Shown in pieces: positions 8,441 to 12,701 of a stretch of DNA of 12,701 nucleotides. Numbering within the stretch: position 1 is the first letter of the stretch; the number at the start of each line of letters is the position of its first letter. The translations under genes were made by a program, and so were the position numbers. The notes beneath the pieces are model-generated. The model made no database searches and was not told the origin of the DNA. It saw nothing but the letters and a program-made list of their open reading frames with translations. The stretch is taken from contig JADGJA010000674.1 of NCBI GenBank assembly GCA_027596035.1, forward strand, positions 1-12,701, given 5' to 3'. Origin of the DNA: Thoreauomyces humboldtii (lineage: Eukaryota > Chytridiomycota > Chytridiomycetes > Spizellomycetales > Powellomycetaceae).

Positions 8441-8670
8441 CGGTTTGTGCGGCGAGAATTGAGATGTCCAATCTTTGTCGAACATCGGTTTTTCGCAGTC
8501 GTACTCCCTCCCGGAGGTTATCGTAGCTCAACCGCCAGCCATTGATGCAGGACTGAGCCAGCTGGCGGTTCAGCTACGATCACCTTCCAGGAGGGAGTAC
8601 GGCTGCGAAAAACCGATGTTCGACAAAGATTGGACATCTCTGTACGCAGGAATCCTCGCTGCACAAACCG
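8441..8670. repeat. Large foldback (inverted) repeat
   Basis: Bases 8461-8539 pair with 8561-8640 around a 21-base loop (8540-8560). The mismatches I find are a T-G at 8499/8602, C-A at 8512/8589, T-C at 8519/8581 and C-C at 8529/8571, plus a one-base bulge at 8585. The pairing continues outward between 8441-8460 and 8651-8670 (18 of 20) after a 10-base one-sided insertion (8641-8650). Such structure suggests a MITE or foldback transposon remnant, or the template of a long hairpin RNA. No transposase gene, terminal inverted repeat with target-site duplication or coding capacity is visible. It lies between divergent genes, so either promoter could include it. Confidence 0.85.
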
Positions 8671-8922
8671 GACCTGTATATAATGAGCTCCCTCCGAACA
8701 CCACCTATACATGTACTCTCAACACCTTCCCCTCCCATTGTACCGGTATGACATTTCCCATGCATTGTCGCAACAGCCTGAGGCAGGACCTGTCGAATAC
8801 GTCTTGTTGATTAAGCCCAATGCGGTCATGCGGAAATTGATCTCATCGCGTTGTTGCGCAGTCGCCTCAGGTCAGAGGACATGCTTCAAGATTGACAACC
8901 TATCTCAAACGTATTGCTAGCA

Positions 8923-10855
8923 ATGGGGCCACCGTCGTTGCCCGTCATCATCCTTCCTTCTCCGGCTCCTATCCCCTCCCCTCGAAAGCTCTTCACCCGT
9001 GTCACCTGTATCGCGCTCGCTCTGTTCATCCAGCTGTCGCTCCTTGCTACGCTGTCCTACTCGCCCGATGCGTTGTCCCATATCGTCAAAACACACATCT
9101 GGAGGGCGAGACCTCCGTTCGACGCGGATGTGATTCGGACTGACACAACTGGGAAAGAGGATGCTTCCTTTCGGTTGTCGATTGCAAGCGATCAGCTGAA
9201 AGCAGGCAAAAAGAAGACGCTGCCGACGCATTTCCGGGAGCGGCCATGGACAAACAGCCGAGAGTCCCTCATCGACGGACTGTGTGGTGCGGACGTCTTA
9301 CTCACTGTGCACGATCTCTCCATCCTGTCGCAAAACGGCGACAAGGCTGCCCTTGTCTTTCCGACGCTGTCGCCAACGACGTCACCGGAAGTTGCAATCC
9401 CTGTAACTTCGGAACCGCTCTGCGGATGGTTGGTGGTCGTGGATTGGGGTGACTCGATGGCAGCCGCACCTTGGTACAACGTCTCCGACCCGATGGACCC
9501 ACCACCGGTATTGGAGGGATGGCCGCCGGATAGCGCGGATATCAGGGCTGAAGGAGTGGACTTCACACATGCAGTCGAAGTTGGCCGGGAGTGGGTGGTC
9601 TTGAAGGGGAGGAAAAGCGAAGTTGGGTATAGGGTATACAACATCACTGCGCACCTGAGAGACCCCGACGTCTTCGAATTGCAGGGTGTTTTGGAATGTA
9701 AGTTTGCAAGCGGAGGCCGTGCTCTCACCAAATCGTCCTCACCCGTTGCATTCGCCAGACAGCGACTACCTTTGGAACTACGAGGAGCCGCGCCAGGTGT
9801 TCTGGGATCCTACACCACTTCCCATTTACTTGACAACGCCAAGCTTGACACTAGTGCCATCTCTTCTGCTCTCAACAGAGGACACGGTGACCCGCCTAAC
9901 CTCCAAGACATACGAATCGCTTCCGTACTGCCGAAACGGCAACCATCCCGGCCGATGGGTGCCCGAGACATACCTATCCCCGTTGTCTGCCTTGAAGATG
10001 CAGGATCCTGAAAACACCACTTCACCGGCCTTACTCTCGTCTTATTCGAATCGCACCTGGGTGCCTTACGCCTGTCGTTATGATGTGCACGGGTACTCCG
10101 AGTGGAAAAGCACATGCCTTACACCTCGACATCCCTATCTCCATCTTTTCGGCGACAGCAACATCCGCCGCGGCGTAAAAGCTTTATCGAGCGAGGGGGC
10201 GTGGTGCACGAAGTTTCATGATGAGTGGAGCAGCCAATGCCAGTGCGCCGACTGGCATATAGGCGTAGAAGGCATCGCTCCAGATCGGGCCGACAATCTC
10301 CTGCACGTAGGCGCAAACGCCACGGAGGTCTTATACGTGTATCTCTGGAAGGGACTCCTCGACTGGGGTGGATGGAAGGACGGAGTCGATGCCACCAGGC
10401 AAGCGGAAGAGCTACCGAAGTGGGATGCATCGCTATCCACTCGTAAGCCAACCGCTGTGGTTGTCTCTCTCACCAACTGGGACGCCGGCTACGGGTCGCT
10501 TTCCCACTTCAAAGAGTCCCTCCCCGTCCTTGCCTCGCTCCTCGCTGAAACCTATCCCGCCACGCCTCTGATCATCCGGTCCGGACAGCACTACGCCGCG
10601 CGAGCCGACACGACCGCACCGCCTGTCACCCGTCGTTTCAGCAGGATGAGGGTCATGGCCTTCAATGAGCTTGCGGAGCAGGGACTCATGTATCACCCGG
10701 CGGGGGTGGGCTTGTGGGATGTCCACCAGCTCGGCGAAGCCATGGACAAGGCCGGGAGGGAAAGGGGAAAGGAGTGCGCGAGCGGACATGCTGGACGAGA
10801 CGTGGTCGATTGGGAGAATAACTTGCTGCTGAATATGCTGTGCCCGGGGAAGTGA
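8923..10855 (+). CDS. Type II membrane PC-esterase-like (GDS family) protein (two exons, 623 aa)
   Basis: Exons 8923-9697 and 9759-10855 join through a 61-base intron (GTAAGT donor, GCCAG acceptor). Residues about 27-46 form one hydrophobic segment after a short Pro-rich, basic N terminus. This predicts a type II membrane anchor with the bulk of the protein in the Golgi lumen or outside. The first half has an undefined beta-rich look. The second half carries the PC-esterase pattern: GRWVPETYLSP, WVPYACRYDVHGY, a cysteine before the nucleophile block, and FGDSNIRRG with the GDS serine at 392. At the C terminus VVDWENNLLLNMLC resembles the LLN-Cys end of NXPE/CAS1/TBL-type proteins. Relatives modify glycans, for instance by O-acetylation; the substrate here is unknown. 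The usual catalytic Asp of the C-terminal DxxH is not evident (CASGH at 598-602, or DVH at 579-581 as an alternative). The first ATG in frame is 8923. Confidence 0.78.
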
Positions 10856-11364
10856 TGCGGATCTCATCATGTCCGCATCTCGAGCATTCGTATGAGCGCC
10901 GGCGCCTGCCCCTGGAAAATCCAGTTTTACTGTTTTCTTTTGCCATTGCTAAAATATTTTCGTAAACAAAGAACCCACCGCCAGAACGTAGCTTCCTGCT
11001 TTCCGTAAGAACGGTTAGCGCTACTAAGGCTAAAGTGAGGCACAATCGTTCAACGCGATGTGCCACCCTGGGGCTGGGACCGCACATGTCGAGGACTCCC
11101 ACAATGTGGTGGACAAGTGAGCAGTTTGCATCATGACTTGCGGTCGGACGTAAAGGTCCGGCCCTCGATGTTCGGCGGCTTCCCCGGCACACCCCTGCCT
11201 TCACTCCCTGTCTCATTGCCATGCGCAGGCACTCGAGAAGATGGCGGTTGTCGAGGTGTCGAGAGCGAGGCCGCAATTTTGCATATCACCGTATATCGAC
11301 TTCATTCTTCCAAAGCTTTCCTCGTCATGATTTTGGGCGAGATAGGAGATAAAACTCCGAAATA
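10856..11364. other. Intergenic region between two convergent genes; no gene seen
   Basis: The 509 bases between the esterase stop and the end of the PPR-like frame hold no frame I can support. An AT-rich stretch around 10945-10975 may serve 3' end formation, but I find no clear AATAAA on either strand. A minus-strand open frame covering 10686-11276 is Arg-rich and low in complexity, overlaps the esterase antisense, and looks like a shadow. Confidence 0.55.
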
Positions 11365-12358
11365 TCAGCGTTGTGGCATCAAGCCAGCTCTCTGCATTGC
11401 ATAGTACGCCTCTAGAGCCGTGTCAAGCATTCCAGTTTTCAACAGGCTCAAGATCACGAATTGGAAGGTTTGCGGAGAGAATTGAAGGTTGATTGGAAAC
11501 GACCGGAGCATTACATCCCATGCTTCATCTGGACGCCGCAGGCGAACCAAATTTTGCACGAGGCGATGGGCGTCATCGTCCTCCAGTGGTCGTAAGCCAC
11601 GAGCCAACATGCAGAGATACGCGTCCAAGGCTCTCTGTAGCACGTGTTTGTGGACCTACGGACTCCTATAATCCAGAAAATGCCGAAAGATTTGTGCAAG
11701 GCTTGGTCCAGCCAGTTCCACTCGCAGGTCCGAAGCAACATCCATGATTTGCACACAGAGATTGGTTTCCTTTGCGGCTACAGCGATGGATAAGAGCAAA
11801 ACAAACATATCGCAATCGAGGTTTCGCAAGCACTCCTTGCTTTCTCGTAAGCTGGCAACGCCAGGGCTGATGCCCGGGCCACGCTCTACAGGACTCGAGG
11901 CAATGGCACAGCCAACGAGCCTTTCATCCGTTAGGTTCGAATCGCGCAGCAGAAACTTGAGCACTTGCCGCGCAGTAGAGGCGTCTGCAATGTCCAAACT
12001 TTGAGGAAGGACATGTTCATAGATACTTCTTGGTACCACCTCTCCCGAGTCCCTCAACATAATCAGCCGCTTCATGGCGTCCGGACCAGCGATAGTCTGA
12101 AGCACTGCTGGGCAGCGAGTTGTTTCGGCCTTCAAAAGTGTTTGTACCATGATGGTCCTTCCACGCAACGTCGTCTGAAAAGTAGACAAGTCAGTAACAA
12201 AGTAGAAAGCGATGAAGATAAAGTCATACCTTTGAAGCCGAAGGCGCGCTTCCAGCATTGAGGCTGCAACGATGGCGGATGGATGGAAGGCTGGTAGTGA
12301 TCCGAGGAGCACGCCATAAGGAAGCAAGAGCGAGGGTGCCTGACGTCCGGGTCCCCAT
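11365..12358 (-). CDS. PPR-like, probably mitochondrial protein with an in-frame stop
   Basis: The model starts at ATG 12358 and reads MGTRTSGTLALASLWRAPR, basic and hydroxylated with no acidic residue early, typical of a mitochondrial presequence. Exon 1 is 12358-12230. A 55-base intron (12229-12175, GTATGA...TTTCAG, with CTGAC) leads to exon 2 from 12174. Degenerate helical repeats of about 35 residues follow, as in pentatricopeptide RNA-binding proteins. Examples are ALDAYLCMLARGLRPLED and DEAWDVMLRSFPINLQFSP, then LDTALEAYYAMQRAGLMPQ. PPR proteins act in organellar RNA processing or translation. A TAG at 11658-11656 interrupts the frame, giving 215 residues. The same frame resumes at once and stays open to the TGA at 11367-11365 with clear PPR character. 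Removal of 11659-11633 (27 bases, GT...AG) would join both parts into 303 residues with near-perfect repeat spacing. Alternatives are a nonsense mutation, readthrough or a sequence error. An upstream in-frame ATG at 12535 is less convincing. Confidence 0.6.
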
Positions 12359-12571
12359 CTCGAAGAAGATTGCTGGACCTCGCGCACGGTTTTTCTCGGC
12401 GTCAATCGTGTCAACCCGGTTTGCGCGAAACCGAAACGACGCTGTCCAGAAACCCACAGGCTCTTGTTTGCGCCCGGCCAAGTCCGCGACGACCCGCTTG
12501 CTGCTGCTGTTGTTGCTTATGATAGTCTTCTCCATAATACACAACGGTCGCTTCTACGAACCGATCTCTAA

Positions 12572-12700
12572 TCACGTGTCTTCCTGAACGAAGCGGAAAG
12601 CTCTGCTATACCGAACGTCATCAAGCTTGCCGTGCTTGCCCAAGAAACTCTGCTTCACCGTGACGGTTTCCTGTAGAGCGAAGTCAGCAAACCATTCCAA
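12572..12700 (-). CDS. 3' end of an unrecognised gene leaving the right edge
   Basis: On the minus strand a frame is open from the window edge for 42 codons to TGA at 12574-12572. It ends in VKQSFLGKHGKLDD followed by VRYSRAFRFVQEDT. The composition is protein-like, with balanced charge and alternating hydrophobic residues. CTACAG at 12676-12671 could be a splice acceptor, in which case the last exon begins at 12670. I do not recognise the family. The stop lies 213 bases upstream of the PPR start on the same strand. The window edge prevents any further call. Confidence 0.5.
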   Translation of the reverse strand: MEWFADFALQETVTVKQSFLGKHGKLDDVRYSRAFRFVQEDT

Positions 12701-12701
12701 C

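Larger units (their letters stand above)
7870..8922. other. Long intergenic region between the desaturase and the esterase
   Basis: This 1053-base gap separates two divergent start codons and must contain both promoters. No protein-like frame with recognisable features was found. Open frames at 8475-8810 on the plus strand and its minus-strand counterparts are products of the inverted repeat. The central part, 8261-8670, is rich in repeats described separately. A TATATAA sequence at 8677-8683 lies just outside the right arm of the foldback, 240 bases upstream of the esterase ATG. I see nothing notable in 8040-8260 or 8700-8922. Confidence 0.6.

Noticed and set aside
8475..8810. Plus-strand open frame of 111 codons across the foldback, with similar frames on the minus strand
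   Set aside because: The frames arise from the two arms of the inverted repeat, repeat each other's peptides in mirrored form, and show no domain or plausible start context.
349..10855. A functional gene cluster linking nicastrin, phosphatase, SCP2, desaturase and esterase through membranes and glycans
   Set aside because: Strands alternate, each gene has its own promoter, and HPRT and a PPR-like gene are interspersed. Ordinary gene order explains the layout.
10686..11276. Minus-strand frame of 196 codons
   Set aside because: Arg- and Ser-rich, antisense to the well-supported esterase exon for part of its length, and without family features or splice evidence.
11656..11658. TAG reassigned as a sense codon
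   Set aside because: TAG is the natural terminator of HPRT, the phosphatase and the desaturase in this window, so a changed code is unlikely.

Overview
The window is nuclear DNA of a eukaryote with a compact, intron-rich genome. Every gene model I could close needs short GT-AG introns of about 55 to 126 bases, often with CTGAC/CTAAC-like branch sequences. Intergenic gaps are small and neighbouring genes alternate in strand. Intron size, gene density and gene content fit an early-diverging (zoosporic, chytrid-like) fungus best. A nicastrin argues against an ascomycete or basidiomycete, which generally lack gamma-secretase. The lineage is an inference.

Layout, left to right. 1-137 (-): possible 5' end of a gene leaving the left edge, behind a TATAAAAG box. 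349-2971 (-): nicastrin, nine exons, 702 residues. 3146-3941 (+): hypoxanthine-guanine phosphoribosyltransferase (HPRT), three exons, 216 residues, divergent from nicastrin across 174 bp. 3980-5480 (-): secreted histidine acid phosphatase resembling the 2-phosphoxylose phosphatase clade, three exons, only 38 bp tail-to-tail from HPRT. 5702-6306 (+): small SCP2 sterol-carrier protein ending in the peroxisomal signal SKL, two exons. 6400-7869 (-): sphingolipid delta-4 desaturase, three exons. 7870-8922: the one large intergenic stretch, holding a foldback repeat with arms of about 100 bases and a third partial copy of its core. 8923-10855 (+): membrane-anchored PC-esterase-type protein with a GDSNIRR motif, two exons, 623 residues. 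10856-11364: no gene seen. 11365-12358 (-): PPR-like, probably mitochondrial protein with an in-frame stop near two thirds of its length. 12572-12700 (-): 3' end of an unrecognised gene leaving the right edge.

The genes are mostly housekeeping and do not form an obvious pathway. Several act at membranes or in the secretory route (nicastrin, phosphatase, desaturase, esterase), but the alternating strands and separate promoters argue for ordinary genome order rather than a functional cluster. The items most worth a second look are the fungal nicastrin, the foldback element with its three-copy core, and the stop-containing 27-base segment in the PPR gene, whose removal would restore both the frame and the expected repeat spacing.
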